Positions 13,601 to 24,200 of a stretch of 64,000 nucleotides of DNA are shown piece by piece. The notes under the pieces are model-generated. The model had not been told where the DNA came from. It ran no database searches and worked only from the letters and a program-made list of their open reading frames with translations. The position numbers and the translations under genes were made by a program. The DNA comes from Antedon mediterranea. Taxonomy: Eukaryota > Echinodermata > Crinoidea > Comatulida > Antedonidae. The stretch lies in NCBI RefSeq assembly GCF_964355755.1, contig NC_092679.1:22938432-23002431 (forward strand), read 5' to 3'. Every line of letters starts with the position of its first letter. Position 1 is the stretch's first letter.

Positions 13601-16600
13601 CACATGCACGTGTATTGGTCACTCGAATGGCTTACACACATTCCATTGTTTTGGCATGGATTAACCGTACAGGCATCTAAACAAAATAAACATTTATAAA
13701 ATAATTATAAGTAAATCCTAATACAAACATGGAACAGAAGTAATTGTCAGAGGAATGAAGGTATCAAAATGGAACATATTAAAGAACAACGGATAGTGAA
13801 AATACAATTTTAGATGTATTTAATAATTTTTAGTTTAACATGGAGATAATCAGTGGCATAATGGCTATGAGCGCTTACTGGCTAAACCTAGGGGCCTAGA
13901 GCATGAGCAGCTCAATGCAACTACCCAGCATTGGAGGGCCCGTCAAGAGTTCTAAACCAGGGGAATTTTTCCCCTTGTGTTAATGCCACTGGAGCTAATG
14001 AAGGTATATCATTATCGGAGTGTTATCATTTTTTGTTTACATAACACTGTTGAAAATGCGGTGTACCTTCTCTTCAGTGTAATTTTAACTTCTATATAAA
14101 AGTGCGACAAAGTCATCAGTCTCATAACACAAAGCTAGCAGTTCATGACATATCATCACCAATCAGGTTTTGTATTATATGTTTAACATGGTAACACTAT
14201 TAAGCGCACTAAATGGTTTGTAACAAGTAATTGCTTAGTCTCAGAGTGGTTTTTCTTGGGTTCTTATTTTTATTAGTTGGTAAAGAAATCAATCAACATT
14301 ACAGAAATGCATAAGCTCTGTCTACACTATCAAACTAGTTTGACAAAAAAGTATGATATGCCCAAATATGGTGGTGACATGCTTAAATATGGTAATGATA
14401 TGACATCATCAACATCACATTTTTTTGTCACATAAAGTTTGATAGTGTAGACAATGCTTAAGGGAAAACAAAATCAGCTGTTCGTGTCAATATTAACATT
14501 CACAACAGAATTTAAAATATTTCATTAAAATGTATATTAATAAAATACTCCCCCACATAGACAATTAATGTTAGTTATTACATTAGATTCATTTAGGAAT
14601 TTAGCCCTATAAATACTAACAATTATGGGATAATAAAAAGAATACCCAGGAAGGCCATAACAACAATAACAAATATCTACCGTATATAAAATACACCGCT
14701 TTTCATTGCCAACTAACTGTCAACAAATATCTCATTATTACAATTTCAGCAGACATGCCTATTTATAGGACACTTTTCCATGAAAAATAATGTTTTTAAC
14801 ACTATGGCCAACCCTTATTGACGACACACCCTTTACACTGTGTGTAACAGGAGTACTGTAATGTGTGTGGACTACCTTTAAAAGCACACGTACTATAGTA
14901 CTTTTGTAGAAGTAATATTTTAACAACAATGAACAAAACTTCAAACTGAACAATTTCAAACAAATAAACCCTTAAAAATGTATTATATGGCACTTCTGTA
15001 CTACTTCTCATGAACAACCAATAATAGTTATCATTCAACAAAAAAACAAATTACCACTTTCAAGGTGCTAGGATCAACTATATAAATTTTATACTAATAA
15101 TTTATAGGAAAAGCCTAACTGCCCAATCCATCTATCTATCATTTGCTGAGCTCATTTAGCAGCAAGTGTATTATACAGTGGTGATTTGACAGGTTGATAG
15201 GCGCTGCGTAATTGCAGAATTAAGCGCACTATTGGCTTTAGTGGTTATTAGTGAAAATCTTGTATGCTGTAATGGTAGATTACTGTTGTATTAGGCTCTC
15301 TGGTTTACTATATCCATGCTACTGTACTCAGTAGGCCTACTGTAAATCTCAATGGTCAAATATAAAAAAGTTAGATGGACCTTTATACTCTATGGATGGA
15401 CTGAATTAGAAAGTAATAATATTGTTTTTACAGTTTACATGGAATATACACTAGTAAAGTAAAGCTCTGTCTTAGTAACAAATGTTATGTGACAACAAAA
15501 TGTGATGTGCCCATATATGGAGATGATGATGTCATACTAGTACTACCATATTTTGGCATATCACTACCATATTTGGTAACATCACACTAGTTTGATAGTG
15601 TAGACAGAGCTTTAGGATTGCTGTATACATGTGTTTCCAAAAAGGTAGAATTAATTTCTCGATGTTTCACTTGCTTTTTTTTTTCAGTTTATTTTATACT
15701 TTTATTTACTATCAAGTATGAGGAAGTAGATAGGTGTTTTTAAATGTTTCTTATTGTATATGCAAGTCAATTCACCTATTTATTTCTTAGCTGGGCTAAG
15801 CAAACAAAAAGCCAAATACCTAACATGTTAGGTGTGAGGAAACTATTGTAAAGAAATCCTAATAACACAATAAAGTCAACAATAAAGGTATATAGTATAC
15901 AAAGAAATTCCAAATCAAAAGCTCCCCAACGATAATATAAAAACCTGTACATTTCAATGGATTGTTTGTGCCTTTCAGTCTGTTTTGCTGTTAAATGTAG
16001 GCATATAAATAAATACAGTAGAATCTGTTATAAGGGGACACCTTTCAGACCCGCCAAAGCATATACCCCCCCCCCCCACCTCCCCTTAAATGCATTTAAT
16101 AGGGATTGGACATAAGGAGAGCGCTACTACCATTTAGTATGTGTCTGAGGTGGAGGTAAAGGGGGGATGTTAGGAGTTTGTAGAGTTTAAACTCTCTTCT
16201 AAACCACCTTCAAATTTTCCAGTTTTTTGTACCACTTTGTGAAAAGCTTACACAATTTAACGGCCCCTTTGAAAATTGCAGATTCCATCTGTTAATTATC
16301 GACTAATTGTACAATAAAACTCACATCACCTCTTAAAGAAACCTTTATTTACAACTTATGACATAAGTATAGACAAGAAATCTGGGTTTTAATTAACACA
16401 TTAAAAAGCTCATCAATATTTTGTGTATGGCCTGCTACCAAGATGTTTGACAATCAGCTGTGTGACAATCTAGAATTGTAAATTAGAGATGGCAGGTGAA
16501 ATGTTTGAACTCTTTACATTGTCAGGGAAGTTAGTTAAACAATACAGATTCAGTGACGTTTCTTCCTCTCTTATGATATGGTACGATAGACTTAATACAG

Positions 16601-19600
16601 AATATAGAATTTTAACACGCATACAAAAGAAAACTTTCTGTGCACTTTATAGAAACAAACAGGCTGTTGCATGGGTATCCATTATGGTATTTTATCCACT
16701 TACTGTCTCCAGAAATATTTCAATCAGAATTCACAATTTTGAAATATTTCACAGATGAGGAATTGACCGGAGGTCCAAGAGGCTTCGTTAAGGTGTGCCA
16801 TTGCCACTTCTCTACAAACTTAGTACATGCAAACTAATATTTGAGTTTTACTGTACATAAGAAGTACAGTATAAATAAGTTTTTTTCAATAATGTAATAT
16901 AATACTGACATGTCCTAAAGTAACATCTTGTGGCCTGATAGATCACATGGATTTTTAAGATTACATATAAGCTGTATATGTTGTGAATCTATATGACCAA
17001 TATCCATATTGTAATTTTAAGTGCAATGTAACAAGACCTGAACTTCAAAGAAACTTCAATTAATTCCAATATAATAAGGCTGTCTCCTAAAATTGAGTAC
17101 AGTATTTATCAAAGAGAGTTACACGTTATGGTTAATGACTTAGATTTTACTATCAACAGGATAAAGTTGGATCTACATAAGGTAAAATATAAGTGTCAAT
17201 GTTCTGTAAAAAAACAAAGTTAAAAAAAACCTAATAGATATTGGGATTATTTAGGATCTAAGATATTGGGATTATTTAGGATCTAAGATATTGGGATTAT
17301 TTAGGATCTATTAGATATCAGATATGTCAAATAATTGATAATGTGTGGGCACAAAAACAAGTAATTTACTTTGTCTAACTGGAATCCTATAAGGCAGCCG
17401 CAATACATAAAAATATAACAAATATTGTTAACCAATTGATTAATGAGTATTAACTTTATAATTAGTACTCGGGAATGATATTATGTTCTCGGGAAATATA
17501 TATTCACTTGAACATAATCTCATTCTCTCTGAGATGTCAAATCTTATATTTAACCTCTAAGCAGTCAATATCTGTATATTAATGAATCATAAACATACTA
17601 ACCAACTAACTACTAGAGTATAATACTACGACTGAGTTTTATTTTCTTGGTTTCAAATAGTCTACTGTGCATTTTGTGGTACAAAGTAAACACAATTATA
17701 ACAAGGTAATGTACTTTTAACAACCTTTTCACCATTTCAAAATCAGTCTCATCATAACAGGACGTTAACCACTTGCTTTAACTTGTGTAAAAAAGGGAAT
17801 CATATTATATTAATTTATATTGTTGGTATTATTGTTATCAAAGCTTGTATTTTATCGTTATCAACAGAAAATGAATTTCCGATATTTGACATGTTTAACA
17901 ACTTTTCTTATCTTATCTTTTAATGTTATCACAGTACAGTTTTTAGGGTATAGTATGTTTCTGCAGCATAGCTCCAAATTAAACAGTTTATTTACTGCAT
18001 TTCTGCAAAACTTGACAAGTACTGTATTTGATGGTTTTAATAAGGTGAAAAACATTATAAATTAAAATATGATTTATGCAGGCCTCACTTATAACTGTGT
18101 GTACATTCTTTGTTTTAAAATTCTTTACAATTTGAAACCACAAAAGCACAAGTGAGTCATGATAGAGTTCCTCACCACCCACTTAGATTATGCTTAATGT
18201 TTCATATAGTACTTAAACATTATATTTAAAACCAATACAGTACTGTAGAACTCCTTCTTTTGCATACCTCCATTCAAGAAAGACCAGTAGTGGATTTAGA
18301 ATTTGGAAATTAGGGGAAGAAAGAGGGCCTAAAACCTGTAAAATGTTGTGCTGAAGTTAACCTAATTTCTAATATTTTGCATTGTAATTTTTCAGAATTT
18401 AGGGGGCTTTGGTCGGGCTGAGCCTCCAATTCGTACACTACAACTTTGATATGACAGATGGGATGTTGTAATTGCAAGGGTTATCATACTATGTAAGAGG
18501 CATTATGTACTAGACAGAAAGACAATTCAACCTCATCCTTCAGTTGGGACACAACGATATTGGTCCCATGTATGTTTCCATTCATTGTGCATGATAAAAA
18601 CCTGGTACACTATTCCAGAGTTGGGGATCATTGTACTAAACAATGGTCCCTATTGGGCCCTCAGAGAGAAAAGTCTCTTACTCAATCCAGTTTAAAGAAC
18701 TGTACATTAAGAACACTTGCTTGCGAATAGAAGTAGTACAAAAGGAATAACCTCTGGACATGCCCATGGTACAAATCACAATATAAATAAGAAATACCTG
18801 AATAAATACATTTACATGCAGTACAAACTAGAAAAAAAAACATGCTTAGTACAATGATCCCAATCCATAATTATAAAGTAGATCGCTTTTGAGAACTCAC
18901 TACATAGAAACAGATGTTTAAACATTTAAAAACAGACCACGTTTAATTAACCAATTTGATACTTTCAAAAATATATTGAAGTCAATTTTTGTCATAACGA
19001 CACGATAACTTTGCAAAGTGTCTTAACAAATTGACTAAAATGACATTTATATCGACATTTAATGATATTAATGATGTAATAATAATGATAAATTTATGTT
19101 TATGTATTTTAAATGACCCTAGGTTTCATTCATGTGATATATTATGAAACTTGAAAGCGAATGCTGAAATCTGTGGCTGACAAACAATATGCACTGTACT
19201 ACTTTTTGATGTAGAAATACATTATAAATACATAGTGCATTTTTAATAGGCATTATAAATGACATATGTTCAGAACAATCTGTTTAATTTGATTTATATT
19301 AATACCCTATATAGAAATAGAACACAAATAGAACTACTGTTAATGATATACTCTCAATCTCCTGAAAAAGTTCTTTTCCCAGGGAATTGATGGACGACGA
19401 TAAATAAATGAAAGCACTCAGAAACTGAGTGAAGCACTTGGCAAAAATATTGCCACAGAGAGCGCACGTTTGGTATTTCGGCCCATGTTAAAAGAAAATA
19501 CACGTTTCTTTTTTTTATTTGTTACGTTATAAATGAACAAAGTCCTTCATTTAGGAGATGTTATTTTAGGTGTGAAAACATGTTTAATCAACTTTAATTG

Positions 19601-21284
19601 AATAATTTCTTTAATAATATGACTATAATTAAAACACATTACAGTAGTAAAGGATAGCGTTTCCACTGTTTGTTTTCATTTCTTTATAAGCTTTAAAAAC
19701 TACATCTTCTGGTTTAGTGATCAAACAAACCGCTATCAAGAGAAGGTGTTCCAGCTAGGCTGGTCAGTTGGTGTTCTTTGGGTAGCATAACAACCCTTAT
19801 GTCAGGCCTTGGAGAAATTGAGTTAATTCTTTTTTACAAGAGAAATAAACCTTGGGTTGATTAAGTAACTAATTAAAAAATACACATTATGTTTGAGTTT
19901 TATTACATCATCAATGAACACATAAAAAGTAAAAGAGGACTGTACTATTATTTCCTGTAGTTGGTTGGGACTGAAAACCTGTTAAAGTTTATAAGTGTTA
20001 TGCGCGATTTGAACGATTTGCGCAATTTGAAATTGCGCAAAAAAAATCCTTGCGCAATTTGAATTGAAACATGTGTTTCAAATTGCGCAAGCAACGTATT
20101 AAATTGCGCAAGTAATCTGCAAATTGCGCAAGGTTTTTCGACAGATTGTGAAATCATGCACACCCATATTTTTATAGTAATTTCTAAGAATGATTCAAAA
20201 TTAAAGATAAATATCGCATTTCCTTATTTTAGTAGTGCAAATATTGTTATAAGTTAGCATACCGTCGAAGAACCGACGAAGGAAAACGAAGCGGTGGTGT
20301 TCCACCAGGCGGGCGCGGCGCGGGCGGCCGGCTATACTACTCTAGCCTAGCTAGGGTCTGGACTACTGATACTGACTAGGTTACATGGCCTAGCTTAAAC
20401 TAATATTAAAAACTTAAAAAGTGAGTATTAAACATTATCTTCATTGAAATGGTCTTATTTATATAATAAAATACTAAATTTTAAACTCCTCTGCCTAGGC
20501 CTAGCCTAGCCATGTATGAGAAAATTTACAGTTCGTTTTCAAATTGCGCAAAGGTGTCATATTGCGCAAGAACTATCTTGCGCAATTTACAAATTGTGCA
20601 GCGCAATTTAAAATTGCGCAAAGATTTTCTTGCGCAATTTGAAATTGCGCAAGTTGATTGCGCAATTTGAAATTGCGCAAAAAAATCCTTGCGCAATTTA
20701 AAATTGCGCAAGAATTCTTTGCGCAATTTCAAATTGCGCAAGGATTTTTTTGCGCAATTTCAAATTGCGCAAATCGTTCAAATCGCGCATAACATAAGCA
20801 TTAATAATTAATTTTAATTTAAGTAAATGCTAAACATTGCATTATGATGTCATGTTTTAAAATGATTTTAAAATGCATTTCTATTCTCAGTAGAAGAAAT
20901 ATTATATGTGAGACTTAATAAGAATTATGTACAGTAGTCAAAAATAAAATTAAGGTAGGCTTAGCCCTAGATTAAACTGAAATGGGACGGAGCCGTGAGT
21001 TCTTATCCTCACAGAAAATGGATGGGGTAGCCTAAGCTTTCTTCACGTTTTAGGGGGCCTAGCCGCTTACTTAGCCCAAACGGTACACCGTCTCCCTTTT
21101 TTGTATCATTTTTCTAAAACAAATGCTTAACATTATCCTATAGACTAGCTCTAAATGTTTTAAATGACGGTAAAAATATAATTATTTATTTTAATAAGTT
21201 CGAATTACCTGTGCTTAGAACTTCCCTTGGCCGAGTAGCGCTCACCAGGACGATTAGCACAATCCACTTCATTACAGATCTCAT
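1580..21284 (-). CDS. EGF/VWC/SEA single-pass membrane protein, 14-exon gene model
   Basis: Predicted cell-surface protein of about 505 residues. Joined exons (minus strand): 21284-21209, 13676-13446, 12827-12702, 12074-11958, 10968-10846, 8146-8024, 5978-5912, 4830-4786, 4476-4405, 4004-3941, 3403-3302, 3050-2841, 2530-2450 and a tentative last exon 1660-1580. Order of parts: signal peptide (1 to about 16), six EGF-like repeats (about 26-265), a VWC-like module (266-303), a SEA-like domain (about 304-415), one membrane helix (about 429-452) and a short cytoplasmic tail. All introns between EGF exons are phase 1, as expected for shuffled extracellular modules, and every junction keeps frame with GT-AG sites. 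EGF modules usually bind ligands or calcium; SEA domains sit near the membrane in mucin-like and receptor proteins. I do not recognise a named orthologue with this order. The first 13 exons are well supported; the end is not. Confidence 0.85.
2450..2530 (-). CDS. EGF/SEA gene exon 13: cytoplasmic tail
   Basis: 81 nt, phase 0 at both ends, with a strong polypyrimidine acceptor and GTAAGT donor. It encodes [19 protein letters not shown] and PTPNNTQTA: a basic stop-transfer flank and then a polar tail with no motif I recognise. Confidence 0.78.
2841..3050 (-). CDS. EGF/SEA gene exon 12: juxtamembrane stalk and transmembrane helix
   Basis: 210 nt, phase 0 at both ends. It has a Ser/Thr/Asn-rich stalk with an NNT sequon (about residue 411), then about 24 hydrophobic residues (429-452, [19 protein letters not shown] and onward) that form the membrane anchor. 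The next exon starts VHRQR, which gives the positive inside flank. Confidence 0.88.
3302..3403 (-). CDS. EGF/SEA gene exon 11: SEA-like central strands
   Basis: 102 nt, phase 0 at both ends. It encodes [15 protein letters not shown] followed by NIEDVADTM, matching the G-x-hydrophobic-x-V-x-F strand and second helix of SEA domains. The usual self-cleavage core (Gly-Ser followed by valines) reads Gly354-Asn-Ile-Gln-Val here, so the catalytic Ser is absent and self-cleavage is unlikely. Confidence 0.82.
3521..3640 (-). mobile_element. LINE-like 3' end with TTCAATT-type tail
   Basis: Read on the minus strand, unique sequence runs into AATAAATTGAAATTGAATT and a short repeat of the same kind (3521-3562 on the plus strand). 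Such tails are typical of 5'-truncated non-LTR retrotransposons. It lies in the intron between exons 10 and 11 of the EGF/SEA gene. No reverse transcriptase sequence remains. Confidence 0.4.
3941..4004 (-). CDS. EGF/SEA gene exon 10: SEA-like domain helix
   Basis: 64 nt, phase 2 in and phase 0 out, with donor GTAAGT. It encodes [20 protein letters not shown], an amphipathic segment typical of the first SEA helix. Confidence 0.8.
4213..4345. repeat. Dispersed repeat family B copy (attaaggggaca)
   Basis: This copy contains ggtagaacccttattcaatg followed by tctattaaggggacacttt. The core recurs at about 6178-6262, 16017-16100, 23309-23420, 29917-30998, 31030-31090, 36745-36822, 38138-38210 and 41393-41473, so it is an interspersed family of degenerate copies. 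It appears non-coding. Confidence 0.55.
4405..4476 (-). CDS. EGF/SEA gene exon 9: start of SEA-like domain
   Basis: 72 nt, phase 2 at both ends. It encodes [12 protein letters not shown] and then a polar helix-like segment ending EFER. Two of the three frames contain stops, and only the frame demanded by exon 8 stays open. Hydrophobic alternation and position fit the first strand and helix of a SEA domain. Confidence 0.78.
4786..4830 (-). CDS. EGF/SEA gene exon 8: 45-nt microexon, second half of VWC-like module
   Basis: 45 nt, phase 2 at both ends, with a strong polypyrimidine/CAG acceptor and GTATGT donor. It encodes [15 protein letters not shown], the C-x-C-x2-G-x-W-x-C tail of a VWC domain. 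It supplies the missing cysteines and keeps frame, which argues it is a real exon. Confidence 0.78.
4868..5632. mobile_element. Repeat element with paired GACC/GACA microsatellites
   Basis: Two nearly identical blocks frame about 560 bp of sequence. Each starts with catagtgataccggaccgac, runs through imperfect GACC/GACA tetranucleotide repeats (about 4925-4980 and 5545-5598) and ends with catagtgaacta. Outer ends carry agtcgcg on the left and cgcgact on the right. The whole unit sits between the two halves of the VWC module, in an intron. It resembles microsatellite-bearing non-autonomous elements, possibly Helitron-like, but no family is recognised. Confidence 0.5.
5912..5978 (-). CDS. EGF/SEA gene exon 7: first half of VWC-like module
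   Basis: 67 nt, entered in phase 1 and left in phase 2. It encodes C-I-F-N-G-E-T-Y followed by a DCNYC junction, the pattern of the N-terminal half of a von Willebrand C domain. The last Cys codon is split with the next exon (TG in this exon, T in exon 8). The frame fits only with the 45-nt exon at 4786-4830; joining directly to 4405-4476 would make a stop. Confidence 0.75.
8024..8146 (-). CDS. EGF/SEA gene exon 6: EGF repeat 6
   Basis: 123 nt, phase 1 at both ends. It encodes one EGF repeat (residues about 225-265) with [12 protein letters not shown], then [12 protein letters not shown]. This is the last EGF unit before the module type changes. Confidence 0.9.
8226..8354. mobile_element. 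MITE family A, copy 1 (right end degenerate)
   Basis: It begins aagctctatctacactatca and contains the gatgtgcccatatttggaca core, but the right terminal repeat is mostly eroded. It lies in the intron after EGF/SEA exon 5. Confidence 0.65.
10502..10674. mobile_element. MITE family A, copy 2
   Basis: Terminal inverted repeats aagctctgcccacactacca and tttgatagtgtagacaaagc enclose an AT-rich, partly palindromic core with atatgggcacatcac. Non-coding. Confidence 0.75.
10705..10734. repeat. Perfect 12-bp hairpin
   Basis: gcagggagttgt is followed after 6 bases by its exact complement acaactccctgc. ATCAA flanks both sides (catcaa before, atcaag after), so this could be the remnant of a tiny insertion. 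It lies about 110 bp from EGF exon 5. Confidence 0.6.
10846..10968 (-). CDS. EGF/SEA gene exon 5: EGF repeat 5
   Basis: 123 nt, phase 1 at both ends (acceptor TAG, donor GTAGGG). It encodes one EGF repeat (residues about 184-224) beginning [14 protein letters not shown] and closing [12 protein letters not shown]. Confidence 0.9.
11660..11734. repeat. Short tandem repeat, 29-bp unit, about 2.5 copies
   Basis: The unit caaatttggtcaatttttgt plus cataccaaa is repeated head to tail with almost no change. Intronic. Confidence 0.7.
11958..12074 (-). CDS. EGF/SEA gene exon 4: EGF repeat 4
   Basis: 117 nt, phase 1 at both ends. It encodes one EGF repeat (residues about 145-183) with CQNGGTC and [12 protein letters not shown], the classic C-terminal loop motif of EGF domains. 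Confidence 0.9.
12702..12827 (-). CDS. EGF/SEA gene exon 3: EGF repeat 3
   Basis: 126 nt, phase 1 at both ends, bounded by a CAG acceptor and GTGAGC donor. It encodes one EGF repeat (residues about 103-144) with the six cysteines in [14 protein letters not shown], then C-x-C and a last Cys after GFTGSI. Confidence 0.9.
13269..13435. mobile_element. MITE family A, copy 3
   Basis: Ends ttaagctgtctacactatca and gatagtgtagacagagctta form inverted repeats around the shared gatgtg/cacatc core. The right end lies 11 bp from the donor end of EGF exon 2 (13446), so the element is inside the intron directly beside the splice site. Confidence 0.78.
13446..13676 (-). CDS. EGF/SEA gene exon 2: EGF repeats 1 and 2
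   Basis: 231 nt, phase 1 at both ends. It carries two complete six-cysteine EGF-like repeats (residues about 26-102). The first begins [14 protein letters not shown]. The second begins [12 protein letters not shown], and its D-x-D-E-C start is the calcium-binding EGF signature. An N-glycosylation sequon (NYT) lies in the second repeat. Two EGF units in one exon suggests loss of the intron between them. Confidence 0.9.
13850..13995 (+). mobile_element. Possible degenerate SINE fragment
   Basis: Relatively GC-rich for the region, with phrases (gtggcataatggctatgagc; gagttctaaaccagg) that resemble A- and B-box-like remnants of a tRNA-derived SINE. No intact tRNA fold. Low confidence. Confidence 0.25.
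14312..14460. mobile_element. MITE family A, copy 4
   Basis: taagctctgtctacactatc and gatagtgtagacaatgctta are the inverted ends. The core has lost the tatatgggc half present in other copies. Confidence 0.78.
15461..15613. mobile_element. MITE family A, copy 5
   Basis: The left end is altered (aaagctctgtcttagtaac); the right end is intact (tttgatagtgtagacagagc). The core catatatggagatgatgatg matches other copies in inverted sense. Confidence 0.72.
17236..17320. repeat. Tandem repeat, 29-bp unit, 3 copies
   Basis: gatattgggattatttagga plus tctaa repeats three times with only edge variation. It lies in intron 1 of the EGF/SEA gene. Confidence 0.75.
19996..20793. mobile_element. Inverted-repeat element built from GCGCAA palindromes
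   Basis: Left end tgttatgcgcgatttgaacg and right end cgttcaaatcgcgcataaca are exact complements. Inside each end lie repeated 21-bp palindromes of the form TTGCGCAATTT-x-AAATTGCGCAA: a few at 20016-20130 and about seven at 20538-20776. The middle (20140-20520) is unrelated and has a CpG-rich patch at 20270-20332. Flanking TAAG on both sides may be a 4-bp target duplication. It lies in intron 1 of the EGF/SEA gene. No transposase is encoded, so it is non-autonomous. Confidence 0.75.
21209..21284 (-). CDS. EGF/SEA gene exon 1: start codon and signal peptide
   Basis: Reads from ATG through a hydrophobic stretch ([11 protein letters not shown]) and ends in phase 1 at a GTAATT donor. The Met-Arg start followed by a hydrophobic core and small residues is a typical secretory signal peptide. 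A second in-frame ATG lies four codons later. The exon lies about 7.5 kb upstream of the next one, consistent with a long first intron. A 5' untranslated exon further upstream is possible but not seen. Confidence 0.8.
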
Positions 21285-24200
21285 AGCAAGGTAAGGCCTT
21301 ATATTTACTGGAAGACTTTTGGCCTGGTCAAGTTGGTTAGTTGCAATACTCAATCTCGGTTCACCACTTTAAGAAACAAAAAAGCATTTTTAATTATTTT
21401 AAATTATACTAATTAATATAGTTATAATAAATACAGATAATGTTAAATATCCAACCCCACCAACAAGTAGAATCGCCCCAGCCTCATTTTGAAAGTTTAC
21501 AGCACTTCACTACTCTCGAGAGGATTTCGGCGAAACGACAGACGCAACAGATAATTCTGCTACCTTCACTTAGCCATCCCAATGAATATCATTTATAAAC
21601 TAAATCAACTTAATTTCGTCATTCAACATTGTAAGGACTCAATCCAGTAATTGATGACAGGCATGACAATTAAAAACAGAAATGATAAGGTGACAATTAC
21701 ACAAATGTAAACTGTTGGTTAATTTACTAATGAACTCACACAACAAACTTTCACAATATTGGCTGTTTGTAAACGTTCATACGGCAAAGTAAAGGATGTA
21801 TCTAATTATGTTGTTATATCAAAGTACTTCTGTTCGTAGCGTGTAGCTGTTTATTTAAATTTACACTATATACATACACCAGGTGATAGAAAATTGATGG
21901 CATATTCTCAACACAAATACAATACCGTTGAAGCTACCGGCTTCTACGGGGATCTTCTTTCTTCAATATAACATGATTTAATAATTCTCATGATGATTAT
22001 GATCAACATTGTCATATTTATCATAAATCATATCATCGTCTTTATCATCATCGTTATCATTGGTTTCATTTTCTTTGTTTCATCACCATTACAATATACT
22101 ATCCCAATCTCATTAATATACATCATGTTTGATAACCAAACTGAACCACAACCTCCAAACTGTTACGTTGAGGGGCGTGGTCATCAACCAGCGCCCCAAA
22201 ATTCCGTCCTCCTTTTGAAACCCCTGGATAACAATCACTCATTTTCAACATCTCTTTTGACAAACAGTAACAAAAGAATGGCTTTCTTTAGCATTGACTA
22301 TCAGTGTCATCTTGATCTGTCTCTACCCATCACCATTTTCAATCAAATATTACAACTATTCGTTGTAAGAAAACATTATTATGCTGTACCCGGGGACCAG
22401 TTCCTTTGGCTTTGCCGGCATAATACAATAACACCATACAGGCTTATATATCCTCCATGGTAAAAACTGAACATTAATAAAATACGAAAAATAAACAAAA
22501 TAAACAAGGAACTCTCAGTATTTCGTTTGATTGTTCTTTCATCATTTGTTCGCCGGGCAACCAGTACAGCGTGGTACGCTATCGATCTACTATTGTTTGA
22601 CTATTCGAACGAGAATAATAAAATACGGTCTATTTCACATCGAAATCAAATCATCTGTTGAGATAGTCGCTACACGGTACACACTAATTAACACACGCGG
22701 GTCCAGATCATCTTTATATGAAAAATAAAGCCAAAACAAATAGTACGATACCATTATATTAAGTTTAGTAATCGAGGGTGACTCGATAATAACTCGCTTC
22801 TATTTTAAAGAACCCAGTCTACAGCTGTGTGTATTGTGTTTCCAGTTACGATGTTTTATTATAGGGCGTACTGATGTACACATCATTTGCTATAGAAACA
22901 ATTATGGATCGATTTATACTCCTGGGTGTAAACAATCTTAATATTATATCTGATATCATAATATTAACTTTAACTGACTTGAAAATAACTCGTATCGTAG
23001 AACTCATCCTACAGCTGTGTGTACTGTACAATGCTACGATGTTTTACTGTAGGGCCTACACATCATTTGTTATTAAATATGGATCCATTTATACTCCTGG
23101 GTGTAAACAATCTTAATACCTGGATTAGAACCTAAACATTAACCATAATCCTATGGTGCCATCTGTAATCTAGCTGGATAAAGGACGAGTTATGGTCATT
23201 TATTTCTCATCCATTGCTGTAGGCCAGTGATTAGTAATAGAGAATGGGTGTGGCCAGTATACGAGGATAAGAAACGGAGGCTGGACTATAAATATTTTTC
23301 AAATACAGTAGAACCTCTCCTTTGAAACACCTCTATCTGGGGACAAACAGTATTAAGGCATGGGGAAATATTTCACACTTTCCTGTCAAACGGATAAGGG
23401 AATCTCATTCAAATGTGTAGAGCCTATCTGAACGTAAATGTTAAAAACACAATAAATAAGATGATGATGTGATGTGTCAATTATGCTATTAAAAAACAAT
23501 TGTATTCTTCAATGCAAATTGTTCCTGCAATATGTTCGTACACCATTTCCGTCTTGAGATTAGAAATTAATTACCCAATCAAATGTAATCCGGAATCAAT
23601 TCAAATTAATTTATTTCTTCGTTTTTATTCGTTCGCATTTTCACGGTAAGGTAGCAATTATCACCGGTATTATTAGGTTAACATGTTATATAAATTGAAT
23701 TTTTGTTTTTACAGTACGCTAAGAATGAAAGAGTTGTACTCAATGGACATCAGAAAAGCGGCAAAGGACTATTTTACCATTCAGTATGTGCACATGACTG
23801 TAGACACGGGACGTTCATTTTTTTTCGATTGTTCGCAGGCTACAACTCAGATCTCAGATACAGTACCGGTATGCCTATTTATAGGAACTAGAAAAGAATT
23901 TTAAAAACTCAGATATCTGAGTTTTCCAGATCTTTCGAACACAAAATAAACCTACTAAAAAGTATATATATTTATTTATTCTTGATTTAGGCTTATTTTT
24001 GCTGCTTATTTATCAATTTAGCTGGACTGTTTTGTAGGGCTATACAAATCGAGTTTCTATTTGTTCGAAATATTAAATTGATTGTCAACAAAAGTCCATT
24101 TAGGCCTAATTCACAAGGGATAACAACCTATATTTAGCTAGGAATCGGGTCCAAATTCTGTAGTGACCTAGCCGTGTCTGGTCGTCTCCAGGGCACATCC

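Larger units (their letters stand above)
13677..21208 (-). other. First intron of the EGF/SEA gene (7.5 kb)
   Basis: Apart from the repeats listed separately, no cysteine-patterned exon, RNA gene or conserved block was found on either strand. A C-run of 13 or more bases lies at about 16066-16078. Confidence 0.5.

Noticed and set aside
21990-22463. A 157-codon frame on the plus strand
   Set aside because: The first third is low-complexity Ile/Phe from an ATC/ATT repeat tract, and the remainder has no recognisable domain or flanking splice pattern.
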